DNA of 64,000 nucleotides from Roseivirga misakiensis (GTDB lineage Bacteria > Bacteroidota > Bacteroidia > Cytophagales > Cyclobacteriaceae): positions 372,001-436,000 of the forward strand of contig NZ_MDGQ01000003.1 in assembly GCF_001747105.1 (NCBI RefSeq), read 5' to 3'. Shown piece after piece: positions 41,391 through 53,375 of this stretch. Under the pieces are notes generated by a model. The model made no database searches. It saw only the letters and a list, made by a program, of their open reading frames with translations, and was not told the DNA's origin. Each line of letters begins with the position of its first letter. Position 1 is the first letter of the stretch. A program made the position numbers and the translations under genes.

Positions 41391-44300
41391 TTACTTCTTG
41401 ATTAAAATCGGGTAACTAAAAACGCGGTCATCAAGGATAATCTTGATTAGATAATAGCCTTGTCTCGCTTGTTTCATTTTTAGTTCAAGTCGATCGTTAG
41501 TTCGTGTCATTTCAGTTGGCACCAATCTACCATCGACTGTTAAGACATTAACATTCAAGTTTCCACCGCTAGTTGGTAACTGTACTTTGATCACCTCTCC
41601 TACTTGTACTGGATTTGGATAGACTTTGAAATTTTTCGAATTGTACTCGAAGTAGGCTCGAATAATCTCCGATGAATCTTCAATACCTGTTATCGAGACG
41701 TCGACTAACTTATAGTAGTTATTCCCGAATTTTGGACGTCTATCAACCCATTGATATACTTTTACTCCACTATCAAAGGCTTTAGAATAGTCCTCAACAA
41801 GAGCAATTGTCTCAAAATCAAATCCGTCACTAGACCGTTTTAGTAAAAAGTGACTATGATTCTCTTCACTAGCGGTATGCCACTCTAATTGAACTTGATT
41901 ATTTTCCACCTCCGCTTTAAATAAGGTTAGGGTTACAGGCAGGGCAAAGTTTTCGGCTGATGCTAAGGTGAAATATGCTCCGTCTGTAAAATCAACCATA
42001 AAGTTTACCAATCCGTCCGAAGCAACGACAAATGACTGAGATACAACCGCTGCATCCGCAGCAAAATTTCCATCGGCATCTACCAAAAGCACGATTTCGC
42101 TTTCATCATTTCCTCCTACTACGTCACCTGGACCCAGTAAGCCACTGACATCAAACTGCACGACCACTGTACCTACAGTACCAATTTCCCTGACGCGCCA
42201 CTCTCTATTGAGTCGGCTGTTCACCTGCGATCGGTCAAAGTCGATATTATCTTCGCTATCGTAGAGGTCTTCACCATCATGTCCCCAAATCAGTGCCGAA
42301 AAGTCGGCTGAAAATGCACTTGAGTTTGCAGTATTAGTCGCTTCCAGTCCATCTAAGTTATCATCCAACCCAATCGTAACAATCGCATCGCCATTGATAG
42401 ATCGTGATTGCTTTTGATTTAAATCTGAGCCATCGTCTCGGATAATACCGGCTACATTATTCTGGAAGGTTGCATTATCAGAGGCATCCCAAATTGGTGA
42501 TTCATTAGAAAATAAGTAATCACCTTCGGTACCTCCTCCTGAATTATCTAGGGTGATACCATACTTTAAGGCCAGGTAGGACTCTACTTGTTGACGTTCG
42601 GTGCCTGAGATATCACGGTTAAAGACCATGAGTTCATTAAGGCTACCATTCCAAAAGCTACTAGCCGAAATATCAGCCCCGATATTCGCCGATGTAGAAC
42701 CAGTGTTAATGGTCTGATCTGCCCCAGAGAGGACAGCCGCAGTTTGATCCAATCCATTTACTCCTAAAGCAATGCTGCTAGAATTTGATGTACTAATATT
42801 ATAATAGCCCAATTGTGGATTAGTCGAAGTACTTCCACTTACACCTCTTCTCAGCCCATTAACCCCTAAAGAAATCAGCTCGTTTCCTCCGTTAAAAGTG
42901 AGTGCAACTTGTTCTCCGGCAGCACTGGTACCATGTGCAAAAAGTGCTTCTCCCCCTGTGGCTACATTGGCACTTCTACTGACCACAAAGTACGTTCTTG
43001 CAGCGCTGCCTGTCGGTAAAAGCGCAGGATCAGCGAGACTGTAACTATCGTCTCCATCGAAATCTAACTGTGGATTGAAATTGGTGTTGCTCGTTCCATT
43101 GAGTACGTAAGTAGGGTTTCCGTTGGCGACTGATGCATCATTTGACGAACCACTTTGATCTGTCCATGCGCCAGCATTTCCTCCATCGGTTGTAAATGCT
43201 GTACCTGCATCGGCTTTCATCCAAAGTACAGTTCCATCCACTACGCCAGGTTCGTTCACGTCTACTACCGTGATGAGGAAGATTTCTTCTAATGTGCCTC
43301 CATTATCATCGTCGGTCTGTACTCTTATAGCGTAAACATTGTCTCCAGGCGTTCCACCTGTATCATCTGGTAATTCAAAGTCTGGTCCGGATGTAAAACT
43401 GAGCGCATCACCTGTGATAGTAAAAAACCCATTGTCTTCATCGCCAGATCCGGCTACCAATGTGTAGATATGACTATTTCCAGCATCAGCGTCCGTTGTA
43501 GAAAATGTACCAATTGTCGCTGTACTATTTTCCGAAATACTGTTAGCGCTCAAGAATAAAGCGGTTGGTGCATTGTTATCTTCAAAATCAATCGAGATTC
43601 CAGAAGATGCAGCTACAGCATTAGAAATACTCGCCGCATTATTGGTTGTAAAAGCGGCATCTACGAATGTGAATTCAAGGCTCGAAACATCGTCTGCATC
43701 CTCATTATCAGTGGCTTCTCCTGTTAAAGTAAGGGTTAACTCGGTGTCACTAGATCGCGTAAGTACGGCTGTCAAACCTGCTGGAACATTACTAATACTC
43801 ACATTAGAATTGCCGATAAAGTCATCTCCATTTGTACCTGTAAAGGTATCTTGTGACAACGTAATCACTACCGATCCTGCACTAGACACAGCTCCATTAT
43901 TATCCGTTGTTTCAGTAAAGTCTTCATTTCCATAAAATATGGAAAGGTTTACATCTCTGTAGTCCACATCACCTCCGCCGTTGACGTCACCATCCGAATC
44001 CGTGAAATTATCATCTTGGGTGTCATCAAATGAACCGTTGACGTCTGTAAAATCATCGGCACCTCCATCGAGTGTATTGTCCAATCCATTGGTGCCCACT
44101 GTACCATCTGTTTGACCATCGTTTGGTGTAGTATCCGTAAGCCCAGAGCCTGATTCGGCTATATCGAAGATACCATCGTTATCGGAATCTAAATCGAGAT
44201 AGTCCGGTTCATCAGTTCCATCTGTATTCTCAACTGGAAGACCTCCAGCGTACACGTCATTGACACCATCAAAATTCGCGTCTGCAAACACACCCGGTGC

Positions 44301-47300
44301 CACGTATCCTAGCGTTGTTTGTGCTTCGATATTATCAGGAATACCATCATTGTCGGAGTCCAGATCAAGTTGACTACTGATTCCGTCACCATCTGGATCA
44401 CAAACTCTCAATGACTCCGTGAGAATATCTGGACTCGACCAAGTTTGTGAATTACTGTATCGTACAGCGTCCATCAATCCTGAGAAGAAGCCTGTGACTC
44501 CATTGGGTGCTGTCGAAACCGGGCCGCCTATCCCCCCGTCATCACCGTGCGCTGGTACAGTTGTGAAATCATCGGTAATATTACTAGCACTTACTCCATC
44601 TAGGTAAACGGTTATCGTACCATTGTCATAGGTGGCAGCCACATGGTGCCATAAACCATCTAAGGTTAATGAAGTTGATGCAACGGCCGATCTTTCTGTA
44701 CTGACTCCTCCTCCACGAGCGGTAGCCGTTAATACCCCATCATCTAACCAGAGCATAAATCCATTAGTAGATCCACCTTCCTCATATATCACTCGATCGC
44801 CCGTAATGTTATCTGGAAGTATCCATGCTGAAAAGCTGATGTTGGCGTATGCTAACTCCATAAAACCACCATCTACGCTATAGCGAATGCTTGTAGAGCC
44901 ATCAAAACTGGCCGAATGTGTCCCTTGAATTGATGTTGTACTAAAGGAAGAAAAAGAGGTGCCATTTTCATCATTGCTGCCCTGCGTGTCATCAGTATTA
45001 TTATCTAAGGTCCAAAATGCGACTGGCGTAGTTACAAAGGTTGCGGAAGGGTCAGAGCAAGCAGTTTCAACCTCATCCAAAATTCCGTCGTTGTCATCGT
45101 CAAGGTCCTCTGTGTCTATGATACCGTCTGAATCTGTATCCGTTTCGTTCACCAGATCGGTAACATTAATAATAAAGGTTTCTTCAAAGGTTCCTCCGTT
45201 TCCATCATCAGTCTGTACACGTATGGCATAAGTATTATTGCCTGGTGTATCTCCGATATCATTAGGACTTTCAAAATCAGGTGCGCTTATGAATGATATG
45301 GCATCAGAAGTAATAGTAAATAGCGCATTGTCTTCATCACCTGAACCGGCTACGAGTGTGTAACTATGCGTATCGAGGGCATCTTGATCAGTAGTGGTAA
45401 AAGTACCAATGGTGCTCGTCAAGCGCTCTTGGATACTGTTATTACTCAATACTAATTCAGTCGGTGCAAAGTTATCGTTGAAATCGATCGCGATTCCTGA
45501 TGATGCCGCTACTGCATTTGTGATCGACGCTGCCGCATTCGTTGTAAATGCAGCATCAGTAAAGGTGAAAACCAAGCTAGATACATCATCGATATCCTCA
45601 TTACCCGTGGCTTGTCCTGTAATGGTTAATGTTAACTCCGTGTCGTTTTCCCGCGTTAGCACGGCTGTTAGTCCAACTGGAAGATTGCTAATACTAGCGT
45701 TACCGTCATCTATAAAATCATCGCCATTTGTGCCCGAAAATGTATCTTGAAGTAAAGTGATACTCACCGTTGTTGCACTTGAAACGGCACCATCATTATT
45801 CGCAGTTTCTGTAAAAGTGGCTGAAGTGTAAAATATAGCCAAGGTGATATCTCTGTAATCTACATCTCCTCCACCGTTCACATCGCCATCAGAATCAGTA
45901 AAATTGTCACTTTGGGAATCGTCAAATGAACCGTTAACATCTGTGAAGTCATCTGCACCTCCATCGAGCGTATTATCTAAACCGTTGGTACCCACTGCGC
46001 CATCGGTTTGGCCATCATTCGGTGTGGTATCGGTTAAGCCTGAACCAGATTCCGCGATGTCAAAAATGCCGTCGTTATCTGAATCAAGATCTAAAAAGTC
46101 TGGCTCGTCTGTTCCATCAGTATTTTCAATAGAAAGGCCGCCTGCATAAACATCGTTGACACCGTCTACATTTGCATCGGTAAATACCCCCGGCGCGAGA
46201 TACCCTAATGTCGTTTGTGCCTCTATATTATCAGGGATACCGTCGTTATCCGAATCAAGGTCTAATTGATTGTAGATACCATCGCCATCAGTATCACATA
46301 GCCTAAGCGATTCTGAAATAATTTCCGCATTGGTCCAGGTTAATGCGTTGCTATACCGCGCGGCATCCAGCAATCCAGAAAAGAACCCCGTCACCCCATT
46401 GGGAGCTGTAGAAACAGGGCCGCCGATACCGCCGTCATCTCCATGGCCAGGTATACTGCTGAAACCAGCCGAAATAGAAGCGGACTCCCCGTCTAAGTAA
46501 ACAGTCATCGTACCATTATCGAAAGTCGCGGCTACGTGGTGCCACAATCCATCAAGAGTCAAGGTTGTCGATACGGCTACTGACTCTTCAGATCCTGCAC
46601 CTCCAGAGCGACCGGTTGCTGTAAGGATACCATCATCAAGCCATAACAAGAAACCATTAGTACCACCTCCCTCTTCATAAATAACTCGATCGCCAGTTAA
46701 ATCATCAGGAAGTATCCATGCTGAAAAACTGATGTTGGTGTAGGCCAACTCCATAAAACCTCCATCTACACTATATCGAATACTGGTAGAGCCATCAAAA
46801 CTAGCCGAATGTGTTCCTTGGATGGCTGTGGTGCTAAAGGAGGAAAATGAAGTGCCATTTTCATCATTACTTCCCTGTGTATCATCGGTAGAATTATCCA
46901 TTGTCCAATAAGCGACAGGCGTTGTTACGAATGATGCTGAAGGGTCTGAGCAAGCTGTTTCATCTACATCAAGTATACCATCATTATCATCGTCAAGGTC
47001 GACGATATCTAAAACTCCATCCGAATCAGTATCGGTTTCATCGACCACATCTGTCACCGAAATAATAAAGGTTTGCTCGAAGATGCCACCATTACCATCA
47101 TCTGTACGCACGCGTATGGCATAAGTATTATTCCCAGGGGTATCTCCAATATCACTTGGGCTTTCAAAATCTGGAGCACTGGTAAAGGATATTGCATCAG
47201 TACTGATGGTAAAAAGGCCGTTATCTTCATCTCCAGTACCAGCTACAAGCGTGTAGGTATGTGCATCAATTAAATCGACATCCGTCGTCGTAAAACTGCC

Positions 47301-50300
47301 GATGGTGGCTGTGCTATTTTCTTGAATTTCAGTATTACTAAGATTCAGTTCGGTTGGGGCAAAGTTATCATTGAAATCAATAGAAATATCTGATGAAGCC
47401 GCTACTGAGTTCGCAACTGATGCAGCTGTATTCGTGGTGAAAGCAGCATCTGTAAATGTAAAGATAAGGCTGGCAACATCATCAGTATCGTCATTATCAG
47501 TGGCTTGACCTGTGAAGGTAAGTGTTAGTTCGGTATCACTCGATCGGGTGAGTACGGCGGTCAAACCTATCGGAACATTACTAATACTAACATTGCCGTT
47601 ACCGATAAAGTCATCACCATTAGTGCCTGTAAATGTATCTTGGAAAAGTGTGACGATAACTGATGAAGCACTTTCTACGGATCCATCATTATTGGCAGTT
47701 TCCGTGAAAGTTCCAGCATTATAGAATATTGACAGTGCGCTATCTCTGTAATCGACATCGTTTATACCATCGGTATTCGTAAAGTTATCGGCTTGTGAGT
47801 CATCAAAAGAGCCATTTACATCGGTAAAGTCATCTGCACCACCATCTAAGGTATTATCAAGACCATTAGTACCTACAGTGCCGTCGGTACGGCCATCATT
47901 TGGTGTTGTATCGGTAAGTCCGGAACCTGATTCTGCAATGTCGAAAAGACCATCATTATCTGAATCTAAATCCAAGTAGTCTGGGTCATCGGTCCCATCT
48001 GTATTTTCTGGGGTCAAACCGCCTGCATAAACATCATTTAGACCGTCTAGATTAGCGTCTGTAAATACGCCTTGAGCAACATATCCCGAGGTGGTTTGTG
48101 CTTCTATATTATCTGGAATACCATCATTATCCGAATCAAGGTCTAGGTGGTTAAAAACACCATCTCCATCTGCATCGCAAAGCCTTTGAGCTTCAGTGCT
48201 AATCTCTGAAAAAGACCATGTCTCTGCGTTGCTGTATCGAGCGGCATCCATTAGCCCAGAATAGAATCCTGAGACACCATTTGGAGCTGTGGAAACGGGT
48301 CCTCCAATACCCCCATTGTCGGTGTGAGCGGCTATCGTGGAATAACTCGCGGTACTACTTACGGGTACACCATCCAAATAGACTGTGATAGTTCCATTAT
48401 CAAAAGTTGCTGCTACATGATGCCATAGTCCGTCTAATGTCAATGTACTGGCTGCTACTGCCGATTCTTCAGTACCTGCCCCTCCTGATCTAGCCGTAGC
48501 CGTAAGCGTGCCATCATTTAACCATAGCATGAATCCATTTGTACCTCCTCCTTCTTCATAAATCACACGATCTCCAGTAAGATTATCAGGCAAAATCCAG
48601 GCTGAAAAACTGATGTTAGTGTATGCAGATTCCATAAAAGCACCATTTACACTGTATTGTATGCTCGTAGAACCGTCGAAGCTTCCAGAATGAGTTCCTT
48701 GGATCGCAGTGGTACTAAATGATGAAAATGAAGTACCATTTTCGTCGTTAGCCCCTTGACTATCGTCAGTATTGTTATCTAATGCCCAAAAGGCCACAGG
48801 CATAATGACAAACTGAGCGGAAGCGTCGGTACAATTTGATTCCTCTGTGTCCAATATTCCATCGTTGTCATCATCTATATCTACATAATCTAATATGCCA
48901 TCAGAATCGGTATCCGTTTCTGTGACTACATCTGTGACTGTTATGATAAATGTTTCTTCTAAAACGCCTCCATTCCCATCATTTGTTTGTACCCGAATAG
49001 CATATGTATTATTACTTGGTGTATCCCCAAGGTCAGAAGGCGTTTCAAAGTCTGGTTCGCTTGTAAAGGAAATTGCGTCTGCGTTAATGGTAAAGGATCC
49101 ATTATCATCATCTCCCGAACCTGCTACCAATGAATAAGTATGGGTATCCAAAATGTCTACATCGGTAGTAGTAAAGGTCCCAATAGTGGAAAGACTTTCC
49201 TCAGCAATACTGCTATTGCTCAATGTCAATGAAGTTGGTGAGAAATTATCGTTAAAATCAATACCCACATCTGAAAGTGTGGATACTGCATTCGTTACGC
49301 TTGCGGCTGGGTTGGTATCAAATGCGGCATCAACAAAGGTGAAGACTAGACTGGCTACGTCATTCGCATCGTCATTATTTGTAGCCTGACCTGTGAAAGT
49401 TAAAGTCAGTTCTGTACTACTGATGCGCGTGAGTACTGCCGTGAGTCCCGAAGGCACATTACTTATGCTCGTATTGCCATTTCCAATAAAATCGTCGCCA
49501 TTAGTACCTGTAAAGGTATCTCCATCTAGAGTGATACTCGCCGATCCGCTAACGGCACCATTGTTACTACTTGTTTCTTCGAAAAAACCCGCTAAATCGT
49601 ATTCATTGACGTCATCGCCGTTATTACCAACTAAATAAAGCTTGCTACCCGTATCATTATAGGCAAAATCTTGAGGGGAATTCTCTTGGCCATTAAATGA
49701 TAAAACTACCTCTACAAAAGATGCTGTTGATATATTGTAAGCCGTACTAAGGCTGTATTCATTGACATCGTCGCCACTATTTCCCATCACATACAAGAAG
49801 TCACCAGTCTCATCAAAAGTCATGGCTCTGGCTTCGGATTCTTGACTAGATAAATCGAGTGCTGTTTGCAAAAAGGAGGCCGTCGAAATATCGAAAGCCG
49901 TACTCAATATATATTCATGAACTTCTCCTGTGGTAGAGCCAAGCACGTATAGTCTACTGCCCGTATTATTAAACATAAAATCCTGTGGTTCTTCCTCTTG
50001 CGTGGTCACAATCAAGGCCACTTGTACAAACATGGCTGTGGAAATATCATAAGCGGAACTCAAGCTATATTCGGTCACATCATTGCCAGTATTCCCAAGT
50101 AGATATAGCACTGTACCATCATCATTAAAGATGATGCTCTGAGGCGTATCATCTTGCGAAGATACATCTAGTGCTATTTGCGTGAAACTGGCTGTCGAAA
50201 TATCATAAGGAGTGCTTAGGCTATACTCGTTAATATCGGCCACAGCTCTACCAAGCACATATAAGACCGTACCGTCATCGTTAAAAAGCAGAGCTTCCGG

Positions 50301-50495
50301 ATCGGTTTCTTGGGCAGATAGAGATAGTACGGATGCGTCAAAGGATGCACCAGATATATCGAATCCTTTGTTGTAAGTTATCGACTGACCATAAGATTGA
50401 TGTTCTAGGAAAAGACACACCGCGATGATGACGCCTAGGAAGCGGGTTATAGCGAAGATACGCTTCGAAAAAGTGGTTCGCGATAAACTCATCAT
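41391..50495 (-). CDS. Giant secreted multidomain repeat protein with T9SS sorting domain
   Basis: About 3034 residues. After a signal peptide (ending YGQS near residue 37) come five 52-residue propeller-like repeats (DISTASF ... LYVLG ... [10 protein letters not shown], to about 300). Three units of 625-632 residues follow. Each has an RTX-resembling strand block ([16 protein letters not shown]), a cadherin-like domain (EDNGLFTI ... [13 protein letters not shown]), TSP3 calcium loops (DTDSDGILD ... DDDNDGILD), a LamG-like lectin domain (SFDGSTSI ... [13 protein letters not shown]) and more TSP3 loops. A fourth unit stops after the cadherin-like domain. The end has a further lectin-like domain and a T9SS type A sorting domain ([12 protein letters not shown] ... 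GYYLIKI). It is likely a cell-surface, calcium-dependent adhesin. The ATG at 50495 is preferred over TTG at 50501. Confidence 0.93.
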   Translation of the reverse strand: MMSLSRTTFSKRIFAITRFLGVIIAVCLFLEHQSYGQSITYNKGFDISGASFDASVLSLSAQETDPEALLFNDDGTVLYVLGRAVADINEYSLSTPYDISTASFTQIALDVSSQDDTPQSIIFNDDGTVLYLLGNTGNDVTEYSLSSAYDISTAMFVQVALIVTTQEEEPQDFMFNNTGSRLYVLGSTTGEVHEYILSTAFDISTASFLQTALDLSSQESEARAMTFDETGDFLYVMGNSGDDVNEYSLSTAYNISTASFVEVVLSFNGQENSPQDFAYNDTGSKLYLVGNNGDDVNEYDLAGFFEETSSNNGAVSGSASITLDGDTFTGTNGDDFIGNGNTSISNVPSGLTAVLTRISSTELTLTFTGQATNNDDANDVASLVFTFVDAAFDTNPAASVTNAVSTLSDVGIDFNDNFSPTSLTLSNSSIAEESLSTIGTFTTTDVDILDTHTYSLVAGSGDDDNGSFTINADAISFTSEPDFETPSDLGDTPSNNTYAIRVQTNDGNGGVLEETFIITVTDVVTETDTDSDGILDYVDIDDDNDGILDTEESNCTDASAQFVIMPVAFWALDNNTDDSQGANDENGTSFSSFSTTAIQGTHSGSFDGSTSIQYSVNGAFMESAYTNISFSAWILPDNLTGDRVIYEEGGGTNGFMLWLNDGTLTATARSGGAGTEESAVAASTLTLDGLWHHVAATFDNGTITVYLDGVPVSSTASYSTIAAHTDNGGIGGPVSTAPNGVSGFYSGLMDAARYSNAETWSFSEISTEAQRLCDADGDGVFNHLDLDSDNDGIPDNIEAQTTSGYVAQGVFTDANLDGLNDVYAGGLTPENTDGTDDPDYLDLDSDNDGLFDIAESGSGLTDTTPNDGRTDGTVGTNGLDNTLDGGADDFTDVNGSFDDSQADNFTNTDGINDVDYRDSALSIFYNAGTFTETANNDGSVESASSVIVTLFQDTFTGTNGDDFIGNGNVSISNVPIGLTAVLTRSSDTELTLTFTGQATDNDDTDDVASLIFTFTDAAFTTNTAASVANSVAASSDISIDFNDNFAPTELNLSNTEIQENSTATIGSFTTTDVDLIDAHTYTLVAGTGDEDNGLFTISTDAISFTSAPDFESPSDIGDTPGNNTYAIRVRTDDGNGGIFEQTFIISVTDVVDETDTDSDGVLDIVDLDDDNDGILDVDETACSDPSASFVTTPVAYWTMDNSTDDTQGSNDENGTSFSSFSTTAIQGTHSASFDGSTSIRYSVDGGFMELAYTNISFSAWILPDDLTGDRVIYEEGGGTNGFLLWLDDGILTATGRSGGAGSEESVAVSTTLTLDGLWHHVAATFDNGTMTVYLDGESASISAGFSSIPGHGDDGGIGGPVSTAPNGVTGFFSGLLDAARYSNALTWTNAEIISESLRLCDTDGDGIYNQLDLDSDNDGIPDNIEAQTTLGYLAPGVFTDANVDGVNDVYAGGLSIENTDGTDEPDFLDLDSDNDGIFDIAESGSGLTDTTPNDGQTDGAVGTNGLDNTLDGGADDFTDVNGSFDDSQSDNFTDSDGDVNGGGDVDYRDITLAIFYTSATFTETANNDGAVSSATTVSITLLQDTFSGTNGDDFIDDGNASISNLPVGLTAVLTRENDTELTLTITGQATGNEDIDDVSSLVFTFTDAAFTTNAAASITNAVAASSGIAIDFNDNFAPTELVLSNNSIQERLTSTIGTFTTTDQDALDTHSYTLVAGSGDEDNALFTITSDAISFISAPDFESPNDIGDTPGNNTYAIRVQTDDGNGGTFEETFIINVTDLVNETDTDSDGIIDTEDLDDDNDGILDEVETACSDPSATFVTTPVAFWTLDNNTDDTQGSNDENGTSFSSFSTTSIQGTHSASFDGSTSIRYSVDGGFMELAYANISFSAWILPDNITGDRVIYEEGGSTNGFMLWLDDGVLTATARGGGVSTERSAVASTSLTLDGLWHHVAATYDNGTITVYLDGVSASNITDDFTTVPAHGDDGGIGGPVSTAPNGVTGFFSGLMDAVRYSNSQTWSSPDILTESLRVCDPDGDGISSQLDLDSDNDGIPDNIEAQTTLGYVAPGVFADANFDGVNDVYAGGLPVENTDGTDEPDYLDLDSDNDGIFDIAESGSGLTDTTPNDGQTDGTVGTNGLDNTLDGGADDFTDVNGSFDDTQDDNFTDSDGDVNGGGDVDYRDVNLSIFYGNEDFTETTDNNGAVSSAGSVVITLSQDTFTGTNGDDFIGNSNVSISNVPAGLTAVLTRSSDTELTLTLTGEATDNEDADDVSSLEFTFVDAAFTTNNAASISNAVAASSGISIDFEDNNAPTALFLSANSISENSTATIGTFSTTDADAGNSHIYTLVAGSGDEDNGFFTITGDALSFTSGPDFELPDDTGGTPGDNVYAIRVQTDDDNGGTLEEIFLITVVDVNEPGVVDGTVLWMKADAGTAFTTDGGNAGAWTDQSGSSNDASVANGNPTYVLNGTSNTNFNPQLDFDGDDSYSLADPALLPTGSAARTYFVVSRSANVATGGEALFAHGTSAAGEQVALTFNGGNELISLGVNGLRRGVSGSTSTNPQLGYYNISTSNSSSIALGVNGLDQTAAVLSGADQTINTGSTSANIGADISASSFWNGSLNELMVFNRDISGTERQQVESYLALKYGITLDNSGGGTEGDYLFSNESPIWDASDNATFQNNVAGIIRDDGSDLNQKQSRSINGDAIVTIGLDDNLDGLEATNTANSSAFSADFSALIWGHDGEDLYDSEDNIDFDRSQVNSRLNREWRVREIGTVGTVVVQFDVSGLLGPGDVVGGNDESEIVLLVDADGNFAADAAVVSQSFVVASDGLVNFMVDFTDGAYFTLASAENFALPVTLTLFKAEVENNQVQLEWHTASEENHSHFLLKRSSDGFDFETIALVEDYSKAFDSGVKVYQWVDRRPKFGNNYYKLVDVSITGIEDSSEIIRAYFEYNSKNFKVYPNPVQVGEVIKVQLPTSGGNLNVNVLTVDGRLVPTEMTRTNDRLELKMKQARQGYYLIKIILDDRVFSYPILIKK
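43255..43919 (-). repeat. Partial fourth unit of the giant-protein repeat
   Basis: The strand block and cadherin-like domain recur once more, but the TSP3-LamG part is replaced by the C-terminal lectin-like region starting at [17 protein letters not shown]. The left boundary is approximate. Confidence 0.75.
43920..45815 (-). repeat. Repeat unit 3 of the giant protein (1896 bp, 632 residues)
   Basis: The unit is bounded by the recurring FTETxxN pattern. Order: strand block, cadherin-like, TSP3, LamG, TSP3 ending [15 protein letters not shown]. It shares that ending with unit 2 but not unit 1. Confidence 0.85.
45816..47708 (-). repeat. Repeat unit 2 of the giant protein (1893 bp, 631 residues)
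   Basis: Same order of modules as units 1 and 3, opening [13 protein letters not shown]. The DNA of the LamG part differs from that of unit 3 mainly at third codon positions in the segments I compared by eye. Confidence 0.85.
47709..49583 (-). repeat. Repeat unit 1 of the giant protein (1875 bp, 625 residues)
   Basis: The N-terminal unit opens [15 protein letters not shown] and is 6 residues shorter than unit 2. Its last TSP3 segment reads [14 protein letters not shown], unlike the ending of units 2 and 3. Confidence 0.85.
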
Positions 50496-50525
50496 TGTCA
50501 ATCAGTCATCCACCTTTGACTCAAA

Positions 50526-50541
50526 TAGGTCTATTGACCTA
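50526..50541. promoter_or_regulatory. Inverted repeat upstream of the giant surface-protein gene
   Basis: TAGGTC-TATT-GACCTA, a perfect 6-bp-arm inverted repeat 31 bp from the giant gene's start; an AGGTC half-site recurs at about 50555. It is a possible operator, binding protein unknown. Confidence 0.4.
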
Positions 50542-50692
50542 AATCATAATGAAAGGTCAAAGTCGTTACTTAACCGAAGCACAGTTGTATTAACATTCTG
50601 GCTTTCTTGTTATTACCTATTTGAACACCCCAAGAATTGAAGCAGTACTCAAATAATTACCCTGGTCCAGGCGAATCCTTTGCAAAGCTAAC

Positions 50693-50700
50693 TAATCATT
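50693..50700 (-). promoter_or_regulatory. -7 promoter element for the giant surface-protein gene
   Basis: On the minus strand the site reads TAGCTTTG (TAnnTTTG), about 198 bp upstream of the ATG at 50495, which would leave a long leader containing the inverted repeat at 50526-50541. No clear -33 box. Confidence 0.35.
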
Positions 50701-50906
50701 TCTTTGATATGTTTTCTTTGGCATTTTTTCTCGCCAACGGTTGCAGCTCTATCAATATTGGGGCATCAGTTTGCCATTATTCTAGAGGGTTCTTTTGAAA
50801 AAGAATTGAACTACTAATTATCGAATTACTATTTCTTGCGTAAATGTATATCCCATGGAAATTATGCTATTATTAATGTTGGAAAACACACCTTAGTTAA
50901 AGCAGA

Positions 50907-53249
50907 GTGAATATAGGCCTGAAGCGAAGACATCAAAAGCTACAAAATAAGCTACTAGAACAGGTTCGTTTGGAACGAAGCAAACTAGTAACTCTTGACC
51001 GTGCAGAATTAAGAAAGCAATACGACCAATTCAAAGGCCGGTATGAAAGCCAATTTGCTAACTTCGATTTGATCGCGAAACACCATGCCTTAATTTCAGA
51101 GGTAATTAAGCGCACTTTAGATTTAGAACCCTTCGAGAGCCAAATCATAGCTGGGTTTCATCTGATCACAAATAATATTATTGAAATGAAAACTGGCGAA
51201 GGCAAAACGCTTTCGGCAGTTTTTGCTACCTGCTATCATGCGCTAGGCGGCAAGGGTGTCCACGTCCTAACTTTTAATGATTACTTGTCAGAAAGAGATG
51301 CTACTTGGATGCAGCCGGTGGCGGATTTTCTCGGGTTACAAGTTGGATTTATTACTGAGGGTTCAGATCGACAAATGCGCAAAAAAGCATATGCTTGTGA
51401 CATCACCTATGTGACAGCGCGTGAAGCCGGATTCGACTTTTTAAGGGATGGCATGGTTTACTCAGGCAAGGACAGCGTCCACAGAAGCTTCAACATTGCC
51501 ATCATAGACGAGGCAGATTCTATTTTGATAGACGAGGCCCGTGTTCCCCTCATCATTTCCAAAAACAGAAAAGGTGAACACCAGCGCTTAAAAGAAATAT
51601 CGGAAGTTGTAAAGAATCTAAAGCTTGACAAAGACTTCGAAACCAGCATTGATACCAACCAGATTTATCTTACTGACGACGGGCTCCATGTCTTAGAAGA
51701 AGCTCTTGAAATCAAGAATTTATACAGTCAAACGGCCCTTCGCATTTTAAATGCAGTTAACCTTTCCCTACATGCCCAATTCTTATTGCGAAAAGATGAC
51801 GACTACATTATTCGAGACGAGAAAATTGAGCAGGTCGATCAATTCACAGGCCGAGTCGCTGATAAACGACGCTGGGCTGATGGCCTGCAAGCCGCTTTGG
51901 AAGCTAAAGAGGGCTTACCAATTAATGCTGGGACGCAACTTTTGGGGTCTATCACGCTGAAAGATTTCCTAAAACAGTACAACATGCTATCGGGAATGAC
52001 TGGTACAGCACTTTCCTCAGCCAAAGAATTTCAAGAGGTCTACAAATTGAATGTTATTCCAATAGCCACAGTAAAACCACTGATTAGAAAAGACCTTCCT
52101 GACAAAGTCTTCGAAAAATCAGCCGCAAAGGAAGCCGCGATTGCTGAAGAAGTATTAAAAGCTAATGCAAACGGACAACCCGTGCTTGTAGGCACCGAGA
52201 GTGTAGAAGCTTCCGAGCGCCTGACAAAACTTTTAGTTTCTAAAGGACTGAACGTAAACTTATTAAATGCTAAAGTCGATGCGGAAGAAGCCAAAATCAT
52301 CAGTGAAGCTGGTAAGCTCAATCAGATTACTGTTTCGACGGCTATGGCAGGACGGGGCACCGACATTAAACTTGGCAATGGTGACATACAGGCGCATGAA
52401 CAGGTCAAATCCCTAGGCGGATTATATGTAATCGGCACATACAAACATGAAAGTAAACGCATAGATGATCAACTTCGTGGAAGAGCTGGACGCCAAGGTG
52501 ATCCTGGTAAATCTAGATTTTTCATTAGCCTTGAAGACGAACTGCTATCGAGTGTCGGGGTTCAAGATTTTTTACCAAACAAGATTAAAAATGACCTTAA
52601 CAAATATATTAACCACCCTTTGACCATCGAATCTGTCAATAAGGTCCAGCAAAAAATTGAGGAGCAAAACCAAAAGATTCGAAAAACCCTGAATACTTAT
52701 TCAGAGGTGATCGAAAGCCAAAGAAAGATATTTCAAGAGGACAGAACCGAAATATTGACTCATGGTTACGATCCATCCAAAAAGATCATTTTGAGTTCGA
52801 AAAAAGCCGAACTATCAAAGGCTTACTCCCAAGAAGAAATTGATCATTTATATAAAATCATTGCCTTAACAACCATGGATGATGCCTGGTCTATGCATTT
52901 GCATTTAGCGAATGAGGTAAAGGAAAGTATTCATCTTTCTAGTTTGGCGAGACTCTCCCCTTCCAATGAATTTCAAAGAATTATGGCTGAGGCATTTATT
53001 GAGCTTCAAGGGGATTTGGCTAGGCGAATAGAGGAAGAAATTATCGAAAAGATAGAAGACAAAGACAGTCGAACAGCGCTCTTGGATCGCGTGGCCAATC
53101 CTTCTTCTACCTATACCGAACTGATCACCGATCAACCTTTTGGCGAATGGATGGAGTTGTTATATGTGCCCGCTTCTGGCGCCAGTTTTACTTTCGCCAA
53201 ATTATTCTTTTGGCCAATTCTAGGAATATTTAGAAAGAGCGTCAGCTAG
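50907..53249 (+). CDS. Short SecA-family preprotein translocase ATPase (SecA paralogue)
   Basis: A 780-residue SecA-type motor. Walker A (GEGKT, residues 97-101), LTFNDYLSERDA, the DEAD box (201-204) with ILIDEARVPLII, the preprotein-binding region, and NBD2 motifs (STAMAGRGTDI, QLRGRAGRQGDPG) are intact, so it should be an active ATPase. Bacteroidota housekeeping SecA is, from family knowledge, about 1100 residues; this one lacks the C-terminal zinc-binding tail and ends in a hydrophobic stretch (FTFAKLFFWPILGIF). It therefore looks like an accessory SecA. Start is GTG at 50907. It is divergent from the giant surface-protein gene. No SecY2 or accessory Sec gene is adjacent. Confidence 0.88.
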   Translation: MNIGLKRRHQKLQNKLLEQVRLERSKLVTLDRAELRKQYDQFKGRYESQFANFDLIAKHHALISEVIKRTLDLEPFESQIIAGFHLITNNIIEMKTGEGKTLSAVFATCYHALGGKGVHVLTFNDYLSERDATWMQPVADFLGLQVGFITEGSDRQMRKKAYACDITYVTAREAGFDFLRDGMVYSGKDSVHRSFNIAIIDEADSILIDEARVPLIISKNRKGEHQRLKEISEVVKNLKLDKDFETSIDTNQIYLTDDGLHVLEEALEIKNLYSQTALRILNAVNLSLHAQFLLRKDDDYIIRDEKIEQVDQFTGRVADKRRWADGLQAALEAKEGLPINAGTQLLGSITLKDFLKQYNMLSGMTGTALSSAKEFQEVYKLNVIPIATVKPLIRKDLPDKVFEKSAAKEAAIAEEVLKANANGQPVLVGTESVEASERLTKLLVSKGLNVNLLNAKVDAEEAKIISEAGKLNQITVSTAMAGRGTDIKLGNGDIQAHEQVKSLGGLYVIGTYKHESKRIDDQLRGRAGRQGDPGKSRFFISLEDELLSSVGVQDFLPNKIKNDLNKYINHPLTIESVNKVQQKIEEQNQKIRKTLNTYSEVIESQRKIFQEDRTEILTHGYDPSKKIILSSKKAELSKAYSQEEIDHLYKIIALTTMDDAWSMHLHLANEVKESIHLSSLARLSPSNEFQRIMAEAFIELQGDLARRIEEEIIEKIEDKDSRTALLDRVANPSSTYTELITDQPFGEWMELLYVPASGASFTFAKLFFWPILGIFRKSVS

Positions 53250-53375
53250 AAAAAGTGATTAAAACGACTTTACTGACAATCAAATCTAGGCCAGAATTGA
53301 ATTGACTTAGTGTATTGCTAAAAGCTCCATTAAGCATTAAATTGGTGACTGTCTGAAAATGGCGGCAAGCTTGGC

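Larger units (their letters stand above)
50502..50906. other. Divergent spacer between the giant surface-protein gene and the secA-like gene
   Basis: A 405-bp region of low GC with no gene. It must hold the promoters of both divergent genes. I see one exact minus-strand -7 element at 50693-50700 and one inverted repeat at 50526-50541; nothing convincing for the plus strand. Confidence 0.6.

Noticed and set aside
43573-43935. Plus-strand open frames across the giant gene (here and at 44419, 44632, 44959, 45394, 45904, 47512, 48895, 49153, 49393)
   Set aside because: They recur at the same place in each repeat unit and are antisense shadows of the surface-protein frame, with low-complexity Ser/Val content.
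41391-50495. Interpretation as an RTX toxin because of [12 protein letters not shown] motifs
   Set aside because: Only one such motif per unit; no nonapeptide arrays and no type I secretion genes, while a T9SS sorting domain is present at the C-terminus.
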